From NCBI RefSeq assembly GCF_000498355.1, contig NZ_AVSV01000014.1, positions 1 through 35,574 on the forward strand: 35,574 nt of DNA, given 5' to 3'. This stretch comes from Clostridium sp. Ade.TY (GTDB lineage Bacteria > Bacillota > Clostridia > Clostridiales > Clostridiaceae). Positions 10,506 to 19,783 of the stretch are shown here, one piece after another. The notes beneath the pieces were generated by a model, which worked only from the letters and a program-made list of their open reading frames with translations, was not told where the DNA came from and did not search any database. Within the stretch, counting starts at the first letter, position 1. Each line of letters opens with the position of its first letter. The position numbers and the translations under genes are program-made.

Positions 10506-10686
10506 ATTTTATAGGAAAAATATATCGCCATTAAAAACTCCCTGCTGTAGGTATACCCCTACATGTTCACAATATGCTATTGAAGCAGTTGAAAAACATG
10601 GAGCTTTAAAAGGTGGACTTATGGCTATTTGGAGAATTTTAAGGTGTAATCCTTTAAGTAAAGGTGGATATGATCCTGTTAAATAG
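10477..10686 (+). CDS. yidD: Membrane protein insertion efficiency factor YidD
   Basis: A 69-residue YidD protein. The family is small and membrane-associated and assists YidC-dependent insertion of inner-membrane proteins. The N-terminal amphipathic/hydrophobic segment [15 protein letters not shown] is followed by the diagnostic cysteine motif [15 protein letters not shown] and HGALKGG, then [13 protein letters not shown]. The start lies 29 bases inside the end of rnpA in another frame, an arrangement that allows translational coupling. yidC begins 20 bases after its stop, a conserved rnpA-yidD-yidC order. Confidence 0.95.
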   Translation: MKKIILILIRFYRKNISPLKTPCCRYTPTCSQYAIEAVEKHGALKGGLMAIWRILRCNPLSKGGYDPVK

Positions 10687-10706
10687 AGTATGGGAGGAAA
10701 AAATTT

Positions 10707-11477
10707 ATGATGACTTTGTTTAAACCGATAATTGATTTTTTCACTATGATCTTCGATAAGTTACATCAACTAATTATAAATGTTGGCATAACGGATCCAG
10801 GATGGGCTTATGTTTTAGCAGTTATTTTATTAACAGTAATAATAAAAACAATTGTTTTACCATTTAGTATAAAATCAGTTAAATCAACAAGAAAAATGCA
10901 GGAGTTTCAACCTGTAGTTAAGAAAATTCAAGAAAAGTACAAGAATGACCCTCAAAAGGCTAATATGGAAATGATGAAAGTATATAAGGAAAATAACATT
11001 AGTATGACTGGTGGATGTTTACCTATGTTAATTCCACTTCCTATATTAATGGCTCTTTATTATACATTTATGTATGGAGTACAAGGATTAAATGGTGTAT
11101 CTTTCCTTTGGTTACCAGACCTTGCAGGAAAAGATCCTTATTATATATTACCAGTGCTTGCAGCACTTAGTACATTTATACCATCATATTTAATGACAAA
11201 AGCTAATCCAGCTGCAGAGTCATCTGGTATGAATATGATGCCAATGAACATTGGTATGGCATTAATGATGGGATTTATGTCATTTAACTTCCCTTCAATA
11301 CTTGTTATATACTGGGTTGTTGGTGGAGTATATCAATTAGTTCAAACTTATTTCTTAAATGTTAAACCAGTAATGGAAACAAAGAGAAAACAAGAAGCTG
11401 AAGAGGCATTAAAGGTAGAAAATAAAAATAAATTTTCTATGCCTAAAGAATATGATAAGAAGAAGAAAAAGAAATAG
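10707..11477 (+). CDS. yidC: Membrane protein insertase YidC/SpoIIIJ (Oxa1 family)
   Basis: An integral membrane insertase that places proteins into the cytoplasmic membrane, alone or with SecYEG; the Bacillus ortholog SpoIIIJ is also needed in sporulation. The 256-residue protein has about five hydrophobic segments (about 33-55, 105-125, 145-165, 170-190, 195-220), the conserved cytoplasmic hairpin between segments one and two (SVKSTRKMQEFQPVVKKIQE), and a strongly basic tail ending in six Lys, as expected for ribosome contact. No lipobox cysteine is present at the N-terminus, unlike Bacillus SpoIIIJ. GGGAGG precedes the first of two tandem ATGs by nine bases. jag follows. Confidence 0.95.
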   Translation: MMTLFKPIIDFFTMIFDKLHQLIINVGITDPGWAYVLAVILLTVIIKTIVLPFSIKSVKSTRKMQEFQPVVKKIQEKYKNDPQKANMEMMKVYKENNISMTGGCLPMLIPLPILMALYYTFMYGVQGLNGVSFLWLPDLAGKDPYYILPVLAALSTFIPSYLMTKANPAAESSGMNMMPMNIGMALMMGFMSFNFPSILVIYWVVGGVYQLVQTYFLNVKPVMETKRKQEAEEALKVENKNKFSMPKEYDKKKKKK

Positions 11478-11528
11478 TATTTAATTTAATATTATTTAGT
11501 ATCGTATGAGAGTGGGTGAATAGGGTAT

Positions 11529-12158
11529 ATGAAGTTTATTGAAGTTGATGGAAAAAATGTTGAAGAAGCAGTAAGTTCTGCTTTGAAACAATTAAATGTT
11601 ACTGAAGATAAAGTTACTATTGAAGTATTAGAAGAAGGTTCAAAAGGTTTTTTAAATCTTATAGGTGTAAAACCTGCTAAAGTTAAGGTAACTTTAAAAA
11701 GAGACTATATAGAAGATGCTAGAAAGTTTGTTAGAGATGTTCTAGACTCAATGGGAGTCTTAGCTGAGATAAGAATAAGTGAAGAAAATGATACTATAAA
11801 GATTGATCTTACTGGTCCTAAAATGGGGATAATAATAGGATACAGGGGGGAAACTTTAGATTCTCTTCAATATTTAATATCTTTAGTAGTCAATAAAGGT
11901 CATGATATCCCTTACAAAAAGGTTATACTTGATACCGAAAACTATAGAGCTAAAAGAGAAGAAACTTTAAAAAGAGTTGCTTTAAAATCAGCTAACAAAG
12001 TTAAAAAAAGCAAAAGGATTTTAAAATTAGAACCAATGAATCCTTATGAAAGAAGAATAATACATGCTACTTTACAAAATGATGAAAAGATTTCTACACG
12101 TAGTGAAGGAGATGAACCTTTCAGAAGAGTTGTAATAGCATTAAATAATGATAAATAG
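11529..12158 (+). CDS. jag: Jag/KhpB/EloR RNA-binding protein
   Basis: A 209-residue protein with the three-part Jag architecture: an N-terminal Jag_N domain (1-50, FIEVDGKNVEEAVSSAL), a KH domain with the GYRG loop (104-107) followed by ETLDSLQYL, and a C-terminal R3H domain with R175-H179 and the EGDEPFRRVV segment. KhpB/EloR proteins bind RNA and affect cell elongation in streptococci. The conserved pairing with yidC is the source of the name (spoIIIJ-associated gene). The ribosome binding site is weak (GGGTG or AGGG). A strong terminator overlaps its stop codon. Confidence 0.94.
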   Translation: MKFIEVDGKNVEEAVSSALKQLNVTEDKVTIEVLEEGSKGFLNLIGVKPAKVKVTLKRDYIEDARKFVRDVLDSMGVLAEIRISEENDTIKIDLTGPKMGIIIGYRGETLDSLQYLISLVVNKGHDIPYKKVILDTENYRAKREETLKRVALKSANKVKKSKRILKLEPMNPYERRIIHATLQNDEKISTRSEGDEPFRRVVIALNNDK

Positions 12159-12186
12159 TGCCAATATATTGGCACTATTTTTATTT
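12154..12186 (+). terminator. Terminator overlapping the jag stop codon
   Basis: A perfect 26-base palindrome (12154-12179) centred on AATATATT begins inside the last codons of jag, contains its TAG stop and runs into a T-rich tail. It would end the rpmH-jag transcript. Confidence 0.9.
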
Positions 12187-12245
12187 GAAAAATTATATAT
12201 ATATTTAATATTGATTAATATAAAATATATAAGGTTATATTATAT

Positions 12246-12287
12246 AAAAAAAGGTGTATAAAGATTGGAATTTGTACGTCTTTTTTT
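12246..12287 (+). terminator. Second hairpin terminator upstream of mnmE
   Basis: On plus-strand RNA, seven A plus GGUGUAUAAA (12246-12262) pairs along its whole length with UUUGUACGUC plus seven U (12271-12287), using three G-U pairs, around the loop GAUUGGAA. The G-U pairs make it work only as a plus-strand terminator. It lies about 60 bases past the jag terminator, so either it backs that up or it ends a separate short transcript. Confidence 0.65.
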
Positions 12288-12322
12288 ATATAGTAATAAT
12301 CCAAAAGATACAATATATAGCT

Positions 12323-12351
12323 TTGACTTATTAAGTAGATTTCTGTAAAAT
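12323..12351 (+). promoter_or_regulatory. Promoter of mnmE-mnmG-rsmG operon
   Basis: TTGACT (12323-12328), a 17-base spacer and TAAAAT (12346-12351). It lies downstream of both terminators and about 60 bases upstream of the mnmE start, so it should supply the operon. Confidence 0.8.
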
Positions 12352-12412
12352 TGATATTAGTCTTAATTCGGTTATATTGAACAAAAGAAAGTTCTTTTAA
12401 GGAGGATTATAA

Positions 12413-13792
12413 ATGAAAGAATTTGATACTATATGCGGAATAGCAACTGCACAAGGTGAAGGTGGTATTGCAATAATAAGAGTTTCAGGAAGTAAGGCAT
12501 TAGAGAATGTTGGACGAATATTTAAAGGTATAAATGATTTTGATATAAATACTATGAAGACATACACTATGAAGTATGGTAATATTATTGAACTTTCAAC
12601 TGGCGAAGTTATAGATGAAGTTATAATAAGTTACATGAAAGGACCTAGAAGTTTTACAGCAGAAGATGTTGTTGAAATAAACTGTCATGGTGGTGTAGTT
12701 TCAACTAATAGAGTTCTTGAGGAAGTAGTAAAAAGTGGAGCTAGAATTGCAGAACCTGGTGAATTTACTAAAAGGGCATTTTTAAATGGTAGAATAGATT
12801 TAAGTCAAGCAGAGGCTGTTATGGATATAATAACTGCTAAAACTGATTTAGCTATGAAATCAGCAGTTATGCAAAGTGAAGGATTACTTTCCAGGGAAAT
12901 AAATAAGCTTAGAGCATATCTTTTAGATGTTCTTGCACTTATTGAGTATGAAGTTGACTTTACAGAAGATGATGAAGAACCAGATGAAACTGTTCCTATA
13001 AGAGTTTCAGAAAGTTTAGAAAGTGCTATAACAGAAATGAAAAAATTAATAAATAGTGCTAATGAAGGTAAAATCATAAGAGAAGGTCTTAAAGTAACAA
13101 TAATAGGTAAGCCTAATGTTGGTAAATCATCACTTATGAATGCACTTCTTCAAGAAAAGAGAGCTATAGTTACTGATATTCCAGGAACAACAAGAGATGT
13201 AATTGAAGAATATATAAATCTTGGGGGAATACCTGTAAAAATAACAGATACTGCAGGAATTAGAGAAACTAATGATGTTGTTGAAAAGATTGGTGTTGAA
13301 AGATCAAGAGAAAAATTAGAAGAAGCGGATTTAGTAATATTAATGCTTGATACTTCAAGAAAGTTAGAAGAAGAAGATAGAGATATTATAAAGTCAATAA
13401 AAGATAAAAAGGTAATAGTTCTATTAAATAAAGTTGATTTAGAGCGTAAAATAGAATTAGATGAATTGAAAGAATTAGATAACTTTATTGAAATATCAGC
13501 TATGACAGGTTTTGGATTAGAGGATTTAAAGAATGAAATAAAGAGTTTATTCTTTAATGGTGAAGTAGATAATGAAAGTTTAATAATAACTAATAGTAGA
13601 CATAAGCAAGCTTTATATAGAGCTTTAGAAAATTGTGAGAATGCACAGAGTAGATTAAAAATGAATGAGTTCTTAGATCTTATATCAATATATGTAACAT
13701 CTGGATTAAGAGCGTTAGGAGAAATTACAGGATCAGAACTTGAAGAAGATTTAGTTAATAAGATATTTAGTGAATTCTGTGTAGGTAAATAG
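12413..13792 (+). CDS. mnmE: tRNA uridine-5-carboxymethylaminomethyl GTPase MnmE
   Basis: Together with MnmG, MnmE modifies U34 of certain tRNAs. The 459-residue protein has the N-terminal tetrahydrofolate-binding domain (1-120), a helical domain split around the G domain, and GTPase motifs GKPNVGKSS (232-240), TTRD (259-262), DTAG (279-282) and NKVD (339-342). It ends FCVGK, with the family's conserved C-terminal cysteine at 456. AAGGAGG lies at good spacing before the ATG. mnmG starts 10 bases after the stop with its RBS in the gap, so the two partner proteins are made together. Confidence 0.97.
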   Translation: MKEFDTICGIATAQGEGGIAIIRVSGSKALENVGRIFKGINDFDINTMKTYTMKYGNIIELSTGEVIDEVIISYMKGPRSFTAEDVVEINCHGGVVSTNRVLEEVVKSGARIAEPGEFTKRAFLNGRIDLSQAEAVMDIITAKTDLAMKSAVMQSEGLLSREINKLRAYLLDVLALIEYEVDFTEDDEEPDETVPIRVSESLESAITEMKKLINSANEGKIIREGLKVTIIGKPNVGKSSLMNALLQEKRAIVTDIPGTTRDVIEEYINLGGIPVKITDTAGIRETNDVVEKIGVERSREKLEEADLVILMLDTSRKLEEEDRDIIKSIKDKKVIVLLNKVDLERKIELDELKELDNFIEISAMTGFGLEDLKNEIKSLFFNGEVDNESLIITNSRHKQALYRALENCENAQSRLKMNEFLDLISIYVTSGLRALGEITGSELEEDLVNKIFSEFCVGK

Positions 13793-13802
13793 GAGGAAAA
13801 AA

Positions 13803-15695
13803 ATGAGATACAATGCTGAAGAGTATGATGTTGTAGTTGTAGGGGCAGGACACGCTGGATGTGAAGCAGCTCTTGCATCTGCAAGAATGGGATTAAAGAC
13901 ATTAATATGTACAATTAATCTAGAAGCAATTGGAATGATGCCTTGTAATCCTAATATAGGAGGAACAGCTAAAGGACATTTAGTTAGGGAAATAGATGCA
14001 TTAGGCGGAGAAATGGGAGTTAATATTGATAATACTTACATACAATCAAGAATGCTTAATACATCAAAAGGACCTGCTGTTCACTCATTAAGAGCACAAG
14101 CGGATAAAATAAAATATCAACAAAGAATGAAGAGAGTTTTAGAAACTCAAGAAAATCTTTATGTAAGACAAGTGGAAATAGTAGACTTAGTTGTTGAAGA
14201 TGGGAAAATTAAAGGTGCTGTTTCAAAAAACGGAGCAATATTTGGATGTAAAGCAGTTATATTAGCTACAGGAACATATTTAAAAGCTAAAATAATAATT
14301 GGTGAAGTAAGTTATAATAGTGGACCAAATGGATTACTACCAGCAAATGATTTATCACAAACATTATTAGATCTAGGGGTAGAGATTAGAAGATTTAAAA
14401 CTGGTACGCCTCCAAGAGTAAATAAAAGATCAGTAGATTTTTCAAAAATGATAGAACAAAAGGGCGACGACAAAATAGTTCCATTCTCATTTATGAGTGA
14501 TAACATAGATAGAGAACAAGTATCATGTTATTTAACTTACACAAATGAAGATACACATGAAGTTATAAATGAAAATATAGGCAGATCTCCTATATATAAT
14601 GGGTCAATAAAAGGAATAGGACCAAGATATTGCCCATCAGTAGAAGATAAGGTAATGAGATTCCCAGATAAGGGAAGACATCAAATCTTCGTAGAACCAG
14701 AAGGTGATGATACAGATGAATTATATATTGGAGGATTCTCATCATCACTTCCAGAAGATGTACAAATTAAAATGTTAAGAACAATAAAAGGATTAGAAAA
14801 TGCAGAAGTAATGAGATCTGCATATGCTATTGAATATGATTCAATAAATCCAATGCAATTAAAACCAACACTTGAATTTAAAAATATAGAAGGACTTTAT
14901 GGAGCAGGACAATTAAATGGTAGCTCAGGATATGAAGAAGCTGCAGCACAAGGAATAGTTGCAGGTATTAATGCTGCATTAAAAATAAAAGGTGAAGAAC
15001 CAATGATATTAACTCGTTCAGATGCATATATAGGTGTATTAGTTGATGATTTAGTTACAAAAGGTACTAATGAACCTTATAGAATGATGACATCAAGAGC
15101 TGAGTATAGATTACTTTTAAGACAAGATAATGCAGACTTTAGATTAACTGAAATTGGACATAATGTAGGTCTTGTAACAGATGAAAGATATAATAGATTT
15201 TTAGAAAGAAAAAATAATATAGAATCAGAACTTGAAAGATTAAGAAATCTTCAAATAACGAATAAAGTAGAAAATAATAATTTATTAGTTGAATTAGGTA
15301 GTACAGAACTTAAGAAACCTATAAGTTTCTATGAACTTATAAAGAGACCAGAGCTTGATTACTTTATGGCAGTAGAATTAGATTCAGAAAGACCAGATTA
15401 TCCAGATAATGTTGGTGAACAAATAAACATTATGGCTAAATATGAAGGTTATATAACAAATCAATTAGAGCAAGTAGAACAGTTTAAGAAGTTTGAAAAG
15501 AAATTATTACCTAAAGATATAGACTATACTGATGTTAAAGGCTTAAGAACAGAAGCTATACAAAAGTTAAATGATATAAGACCAATGAGTATAGGTCAAG
15601 CATCAAGAATATCAGGGGTATCACCAGCTGATATATCTGTGTTATTAATATATTTAGAATATCATTATGGTAAAAAAGAAAAACAAGATATATAG
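13803..15695 (+). CDS. mnmG: tRNA uridine-5-carboxymethylaminomethyl synthase MnmG (GidA)
   Basis: The FAD-dependent partner of MnmE in forming cmnm5U34 on tRNA. Its 630 residues are full length. The N-terminal Rossmann motif is [13 protein letters not shown] (GAGHAG at 14-19). Other family markers are the [21 protein letters not shown] region, a second GATGTYL-like FAD motif (LATGTYLKA), [17 protein letters not shown] and the C-terminal tRNA-binding helical domain. AGGAGG is six to seven bases before the ATG. It is the second gene of mnmE-mnmG-rsmG. Confidence 0.97.
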   Translation: MRYNAEEYDVVVVGAGHAGCEAALASARMGLKTLICTINLEAIGMMPCNPNIGGTAKGHLVREIDALGGEMGVNIDNTYIQSRMLNTSKGPAVHSLRAQADKIKYQQRMKRVLETQENLYVRQVEIVDLVVEDGKIKGAVSKNGAIFGCKAVILATGTYLKAKIIIGEVSYNSGPNGLLPANDLSQTLLDLGVEIRRFKTGTPPRVNKRSVDFSKMIEQKGDDKIVPFSFMSDNIDREQVSCYLTYTNEDTHEVINENIGRSPIYNGSIKGIGPRYCPSVEDKVMRFPDKGRHQIFVEPEGDDTDELYIGGFSSSLPEDVQIKMLRTIKGLENAEVMRSAYAIEYDSINPMQLKPTLEFKNIEGLYGAGQLNGSSGYEEAAAQGIVAGINAALKIKGEEPMILTRSDAYIGVLVDDLVTKGTNEPYRMMTSRAEYRLLLRQDNADFRLTEIGHNVGLVTDERYNRFLERKNNIESELERLRNLQITNKVENNNLLVELGSTELKKPISFYELIKRPELDYFMAVELDSERPDYPDNVGEQINIMAKYEGYITNQLEQVEQFKKFEKKLLPKDIDYTDVKGLRTEAIQKLNDIRPMSIGQASRISGVSPADISVLLIYLEYHYGKKEKQDI

Positions 15696-15716
15696 GTATC
15701 CATAAAGGAGGAAAAT

Positions 15717-16436
15717 ATGGACTTTTATAATATTATGAAAACAGCTGCTGATGAAGTTAACATACAGTTTGATGAAAAGATGTATGATAAATTTATTAAG
15801 TACATGAGATTAGTGCAAGAATGGAATCAAAAAATAAATCTTACTGCAATAACAGAGGATGAGGAGTTTATAAAAAAACATTTTATAGATTGCATAAAAG
15901 CATTTAAGAGTGATGAACTTAAAAATGCTAAAACTATAATAGATGTTGGAACAGGAGCTGGATTTCCAGGAATGCCAATAGCTATATTAAGAGACGACAT
16001 AGAAGTTACATTGCTAGATTCATTAAATAAAAGAATAAATTTTTTAAATTTAGTTGTTAAGGAGTTAGGATTAAAGAACGTAACAACTATCCATTCAAGA
16101 GCAGAAGATGGAGCAAGAAAAAAAGAGTTAAGAGAAAAGTTTGATATAGCTACATCAAGAGCTGTTGCCAATATGGCTGTATTATCAGAATTCTGTTTAC
16201 CTTATGTAAAAGTATCTGGATATTTTGTAGCTTTAAAAGGGCCTGCTATAGAAGAGGAATTAGCAAATAGTGAAAAAGCTCTAGAGACATTAGGGGGAAG
16301 ATTATTAAGAGTTGATGAAACTGTTGTTGAAGGAACAGATTTAAATCATAATATAGTAATTGTTGAAAAGATAAAACAATGTCCAAAGGTGTATCCTAGA
16401 AAAGCAGGAACTGTAGCAAAGAAACCAATAAAATAA
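15717..16436 (+). CDS. rsmG: 16S rRNA (guanine527-N7)-methyltransferase RsmG
   Basis: A SAM-dependent methyltransferase that methylates G527 of 16S rRNA; loss of the homologous enzyme gives low-level streptomycin resistance in several bacteria. The 239-residue protein has the SAM-binding motif [10 protein letters not shown] (76-85), the NLTAIT segment (41-46) and ATSRAVANM, all typical of GidB/RsmG. AAAGGAGG precedes the ATG at ideal spacing and the gene starts 21 bases after mnmG. No obvious terminator follows, so transcription may continue into noc. Confidence 0.96.
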   Translation: MDFYNIMKTAADEVNIQFDEKMYDKFIKYMRLVQEWNQKINLTAITEDEEFIKKHFIDCIKAFKSDELKNAKTIIDVGTGAGFPGMPIAILRDDIEVTLLDSLNKRINFLNLVVKELGLKNVTTIHSRAEDGARKKELREKFDIATSRAVANMAVLSEFCLPYVKVSGYFVALKGPAIEEELANSEKALETLGGRLLRVDETVVEGTDLNHNIVIVEKIKQCPKVYPRKAGTVAKKPIK

Positions 16437-16588
16437 ATTATTATAAATAAATATATAAAGAGTAATTAAACTTTGTCATTTATTAAAGTAGAAATAGGGC
16501 TATAAAAAGAGGAAATAAATGTAATATGGCGAATTTAATATATACTTGAATATTACTGTAATTTTTATAAGGGATGGGTAGAGTCAAT

Positions 16589-17371
16589 ATGAATAATGAG
16601 ATATTAAAAATTGATATTAAGGATATAATCCCTAATACATATCAACCAAGAAAATATTTTGATGAAAATGCTTTAATTGAATTATCAGAATCTATAAAAA
16701 CGCATGGAATAATTCAACCGATAACTGTAAGAAAAAGAGGAGACTTTTACGAGTTAGTAGCTGGGGAAAGAAGATGGAGAGCAGCACAACTTGCAGAGCT
16801 TAAAGAAGTCCCTTGTAATATAATAGATATTAATGATACAGAATCAGCAGAAATAGCACTTCTTGAAAACTTGCAAAGAGAAGATTTAAATTTTATAGAA
16901 GAAGCAGAAGCATATTATAATTTAATTAATGATCATAAATTTACTCAAGAACAATTAGCTAGACGTATGGGTAAAAAGCAATCAACTATAGCAAATAAGT
17001 TAAGAATATTAAAGCTTAGTGATAAAGTTAGGGAATTATGTGTGCTTAATAATTTAACAGAAAGACATGCAAGAGCTTTACTTTCTGTTCAAGATGAGAA
17101 ACTTCAATTAAGTATATTGAAAAAAGTAATTAAAGGGAATTTAAATGTAAGACAAACAGAAGAACTTATAAATAAAGAACTTTTAAAAATTGCAGGTAAA
17201 GAATTAAATGGAAAATATAAGAAAAAAATAAAAGCAGTATTTCCGGCAAAATTATATGTTAATACTATAAAACAAGTATTTGATAAATTTAGTATACCTG
17301 CTAAATATAATGTTGATGATTCTGATGAATATATAGAAATAAAGGTAAGAATTCCAAAGCAAAAAAAGTAA
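16589..17371 (+). CDS. noc: Noc-type ParB-family nucleoid occlusion protein
   Basis: A 260-residue ParB-fold protein with the CTP-binding motifs GERRWRA (59-65) and ENLQREDLN (93-101) and a central helix-turn-helix. The residues that separate Noc from Spo0J in DNA specificity are of the Noc kind: Gln in GKKQST, Lys in ANKLRILK and Arg in TERHARAL. Noc normally binds its own sites and blocks septum formation over the nucleoid. The protein begins directly with the ParB fold (MNNEILKIDIKDIIP) and lacks the amphipathic helix used by Bacillus Noc to reach the membrane. An ATG 15 bases upstream has no room for an RBS, and an in-frame TAA sits just before it, so no longer form exists. Confidence 0.88.
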   Translation: MNNEILKIDIKDIIPNTYQPRKYFDENALIELSESIKTHGIIQPITVRKRGDFYELVAGERRWRAAQLAELKEVPCNIIDINDTESAEIALLENLQREDLNFIEEAEAYYNLINDHKFTQEQLARRMGKKQSTIANKLRILKLSDKVRELCVLNNLTERHARALLSVQDEKLQLSILKKVIKGNLNVRQTEELINKELLKIAGKELNGKYKKKIKAVFPAKLYVNTIKQVFDKFSIPAKYNVDDSDEYIEIKVRIPKQKK

Positions 17372-17380
17372 AAATTTTAC

Positions 17381-17424
17381 AGTAAATCGCTAAATTTTAT
17401 ATAAAATTTAGCGATTTACTTTTT
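17381..17424 (+). terminator. Terminator after noc
   Basis: A perfect 40-base palindrome (17381-17400 with 17401-17420, about 18 paired bases and a short loop) starts nine bases after the noc stop and runs into a T-rich tail. It separates the noc transcript from soj-spo0J. Confidence 0.92.
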
Positions 17425-17554
17425 AAAAATATTATATTTATATTTAAAAAAAATAAAAGCTGAAGAAAGTATTAAGATGATAGTTTTATCTTTTAATATA
17501 GTATAAAAAAATATATAATATATTATGAGAGAGAGGGGGTGCGAGGCTCTAAGA

Positions 17555-17578
17555 ATGATTAGGGCTAACTGTGGATGA
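17555..17578 (+). CDS. Seven-codon leader ORF overlapping the soj start
   Basis: ATG (17555) to TGA (17576-17578) encodes Met-Ile-Arg-Ala-Asn-Cys-Gly. GCGAGG lies eight bases upstream, in a purine-rich stretch that is the best ribosome binding site in the region. Its stop overlaps the soj ATG as ATGA, the classic arrangement for translational coupling, while soj itself has only a weak RBS (AGGG ten bases upstream). That it is translated is inferred from the RBS and the overlap. Confidence 0.5.
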   Translation: MIRANCG

Positions 17579-18357
17579 AGACAATTTGTATATTTAATCA
17601 AAAGGGTGGAGTTGGAAAAACAACCACAAACATTAATTTAGCGGCTTATCTTGCTATGTCTGGCTATAAAGTATTAACTATTGATATTGATCCTCAAGGT
17701 AATACTACTAGTGGACTAGGTATTGATAAAAGAGGTCTGGAGGCTTCAATGTATGATGTTATAACATCTGATGCAAGTTTAAAAGATGTTATTATACATA
17801 GTGATCTTATTTCAAACTTATATATAGCACCATCAACAATGGAACTTGCAGGAGCAGAAGTTGAAGTTATAGGAAAAAATGATAGAGAAAAAATACTTTT
17901 AGATAAAATAGATGAAGTTAGAGAAGAATTTGATTTTGTATTTATTGATTGTCCTCCATCATTAGGAGTATTAACAATAAATGCTTTAACATGTTGTGAT
18001 TCAGTTTTAATTCCAATTCAATGTGAATTTTATGCATTAGAAGGAGTTGGACAACTTATAAATACAATAAAGCTTATAAATAAGTCATTAAACCCAAATT
18101 TAAAAATTGAGGGAGTAATTATGACTATGTATGATTATAGAACTAATTTAAGTAATGAAGTTTTTAAAGAAGTTAAAAATTTCTTTGGTGATGTAGTTTA
18201 TGAAAATAAGATACCTAGAAATATTAGATTAGCTGAATCACCAAGCTTTGGTTTACCAATAATGCTTTACGATGAAAAATGTAAAGGTGCTGATGCTTAT
18301 TCTGAATTAACAAAAGAATTTTTAAAGAGACAGAATGTGGTGAAGGGTGATAAATAA
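17575..18357 (+). CDS. soj: ParA-family ATPase Soj
   Basis: A dynamic ATPase that works with Spo0J/ParB in origin segregation and, in Bacillus, controls DnaA. The 260-residue protein carries the deviant Walker A KGGVGKTT (10-17) with the signature lysine, Walker A' DPQG and Walker B FVFIDCPPSLG, all typical of chromosomal ParA proteins. An in-frame TAA lies nine bases before the ATG, which fixes the start. Its own RBS is weak, but the seven-codon leader ORF ends across its ATG. spo0J begins immediately after the stop codon, so the pair is one operon next to the origin and to parS. Confidence 0.96.
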   Translation: MKTICIFNQKGGVGKTTTNINLAAYLAMSGYKVLTIDIDPQGNTTSGLGIDKRGLEASMYDVITSDASLKDVIIHSDLISNLYIAPSTMELAGAEVEVIGKNDREKILLDKIDEVREEFDFVFIDCPPSLGVLTINALTCCDSVLIPIQCEFYALEGVGQLINTIKLINKSLNPNLKIEGVIMTMYDYRTNLSNEVFKEVKNFFGDVVYENKIPRNIRLAESPSFGLPIMLYDEKCKGADAYSELTKEFLKRQNVVKGDK

Positions 18358-19224
18358 ATGAGTAAGAAATTTGGTTTAGGAAAAGGGTTAGGGGCTTTAA
18401 TTCCAGATGAAGTTGAAGCTAAATCAAAGGAAAAAGAGAATGATAAAAAAAATTCTACTACACTTATACCATTAAATAAAATAGTAAATAATTCAGAGCA
18501 ACCAAGAAAATTTTTTGATAGCGATAATATAGCTGAATTAGCTGAATCTATAAAGAATCACGGAATAATCCAACCATTAATACTTAAAAAAGATGGAACT
18601 AAATATACTATAATAGCTGGAGAAAGAAGATGGAGAGCATCTAAGATGTTGGGACTTAAAGAGGTACCAGCAATAATAATGGATTTAAGTGAAAAGGAAA
18701 TTTTGGAAATATCACTAATAGAGAATATCCAAAGGGAAGACTTAAATCCTATAGAAGAAGCTTTAGCATATAGAAAGCTAATAGAAGATTTTAAGTTGAC
18801 TCAACAAGAATTAAGTAAAAGAATAGGGAAATCTAGAGTTGCAATATCAAATACAATGAGACTTATAAATCTAGATGAAAGAGTTCAACAGTATCTTATT
18901 GAAAGTGTTATTTCAGAAGGTCATGGAAGAGCATTACTTGCTATAGAAAATAAGGACTTGCAATATGAGATTGCACAAAGAATAATTGACGAAAATCTTT
19001 CAGTAAGAGAGGTAGAAAAGTTAATTAAAGACTTATCTAAAGAGAAAAAAGAAAAGAATATAGATAAGGAAGAAAATCCTTATATAAATGATGTTCAAAA
19101 TAGACTTCAAGATTATTTTGGAACAAAGGTAAATATAAATTCAAAAAATAAAAAAGGAAAAATAGAAATAGAATATTATTCAGATGATGATTTGAATAGA
19201 ATTTTAGAATTAATAAACATGTAA
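18358..19224 (+). CDS. spo0J: ParB-family partition protein Spo0J
   Basis: A CTP-dependent DNA clamp that loads at parS, spreads, and recruits condensin and Soj. The 288-residue protein starts with KFGLGKGLGALI, the lysine-bearing peptide that stimulates the ParA ATPase. It then has GERRWRA (88-94), ENIQREDLN (122-130), and an HTH with Spo0J-type specificity residues (Arg in GKSRVA, Gly in SEGHGRALL), plus a C-terminal dimerisation domain. The ATG directly abuts the soj stop, with AAGGGTG upstream. Two parS sites begin at the base after its stop codon. Confidence 0.96.
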   Translation: MSKKFGLGKGLGALIPDEVEAKSKEKENDKKNSTTLIPLNKIVNNSEQPRKFFDSDNIAELAESIKNHGIIQPLILKKDGTKYTIIAGERRWRASKMLGLKEVPAIIMDLSEKEILEISLIENIQREDLNPIEEALAYRKLIEDFKLTQQELSKRIGKSRVAISNTMRLINLDERVQQYLIESVISEGHGRALLAIENKDLQYEIAQRIIDENLSVREVEKLIKDLSKEKKEKNIDKEENPYINDVQNRLQDYFGTKVNINSKNKKGKIEIEYYSDDDLNRILELINM

Positions 19225-19256
19225 TGTTTCACGTGAAACATGTTTCACGTGAAACA
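19225..19256. repeat. parS: Two abutting parS sites
   Basis: TGTTTCACGTGAAACA occurs twice with no spacer (19225-19240 and 19241-19256). Each copy is the 16-base palindromic Spo0J-binding site, differing from common parS by no more than one position. Because each half is palindromic, the 32 bases also form one larger palindrome, and a short T-run (CTTTT) follows, so it may also act as the terminator of soj-spo0J (inference). Confidence 0.95.
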
Positions 19257-19282
19257 CTTTTAAAGGAAGGACGGAAGAAAAA

Positions 19283-19783
19283 GTGGAAAATTTAATAGCA
19301 TCATTAGCAAATTATTTACCTTACATAATAATTGGAATGGGGATAATAATATTATTACTTCTTATCTTAATTATTGTATTATGGAGATCAATGAGTAAGC
19401 TAGAAGGTAAATTTAGAAGATTAATGAGAGGAACTACTACTAAAAATTTAGAAGAATTAATTAATAGTAAGTTAGATAATGTAGAAGAAGCAACTAATGC
19501 TGCTAATGTAGCTGCAACAGCTTGTGAAGCTTTAAAAGTTGAGATGCAAGGTTGTGTACAAAAAGTTGGTATAATGAGATACAAGGCATTCGAAGATGTT
19601 GGAAGTGATTTAAGTTTCTCAATAGCTATATTAGATGGATATAATGACGGTATAATACTAACTGGATTGTATGGAAGACATGATAGTACAACATATGCTA
19701 AACCAGTTGATAAAGGAATATCAAGATATGAGTTATCAGAAGAAGAAGCTCATGTTTTAAAAGAAGCTATGAATAGTAAGTAA
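19283..19783 (+). CDS. DUF4446 family membrane-anchored protein
   Basis: A 166-residue protein of unknown function. It has one N-terminal transmembrane segment (about 13-33, rich in Ile and Leu), a predicted helical stretch (about 50-90, NLEELINSKLDNVEEATNAAN), and a soluble C-terminal domain with GIMRYKAFEDVGSDLSFSIA and GLYGRHDSTTYAKPV, the hallmarks of DUF4446. This family often follows spo0J in Clostridia. The start is GTG, with GGA seven bases upstream and a longer purine run before that. A bidirectional terminator follows its stop. Confidence 0.85.
   Translation: MENLIASLANYLPYIIIGMGIIILLLLILIIVLWRSMSKLEGKFRRLMRGTTTKNLEELINSKLDNVEEATNAANVAATACEALKVEMQGCVQKVGIMRYKAFEDVGSDLSFSIAILDGYNDGIILTGLYGRHDSTTYAKPVDKGISRYELSEEEAHVLKEAMNSK

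Noticed and set aside
12379..12396. GAAC-N8-GTTC dyad before mnmE as a LexA site
   Set aside because: Firmicute LexA boxes have four bases between GAAC and GTTC; here there are eight, and mnmE is not an SOS gene.
13150..13914. Long minus-strand reading frame opposite mnmE-mnmG
   Set aside because: It lies entirely across the two well-supported plus-strand genes, has no ribosome binding site and its product is a low-complexity Ser/Leu/Ile-rich string, so it is a shadow frame.
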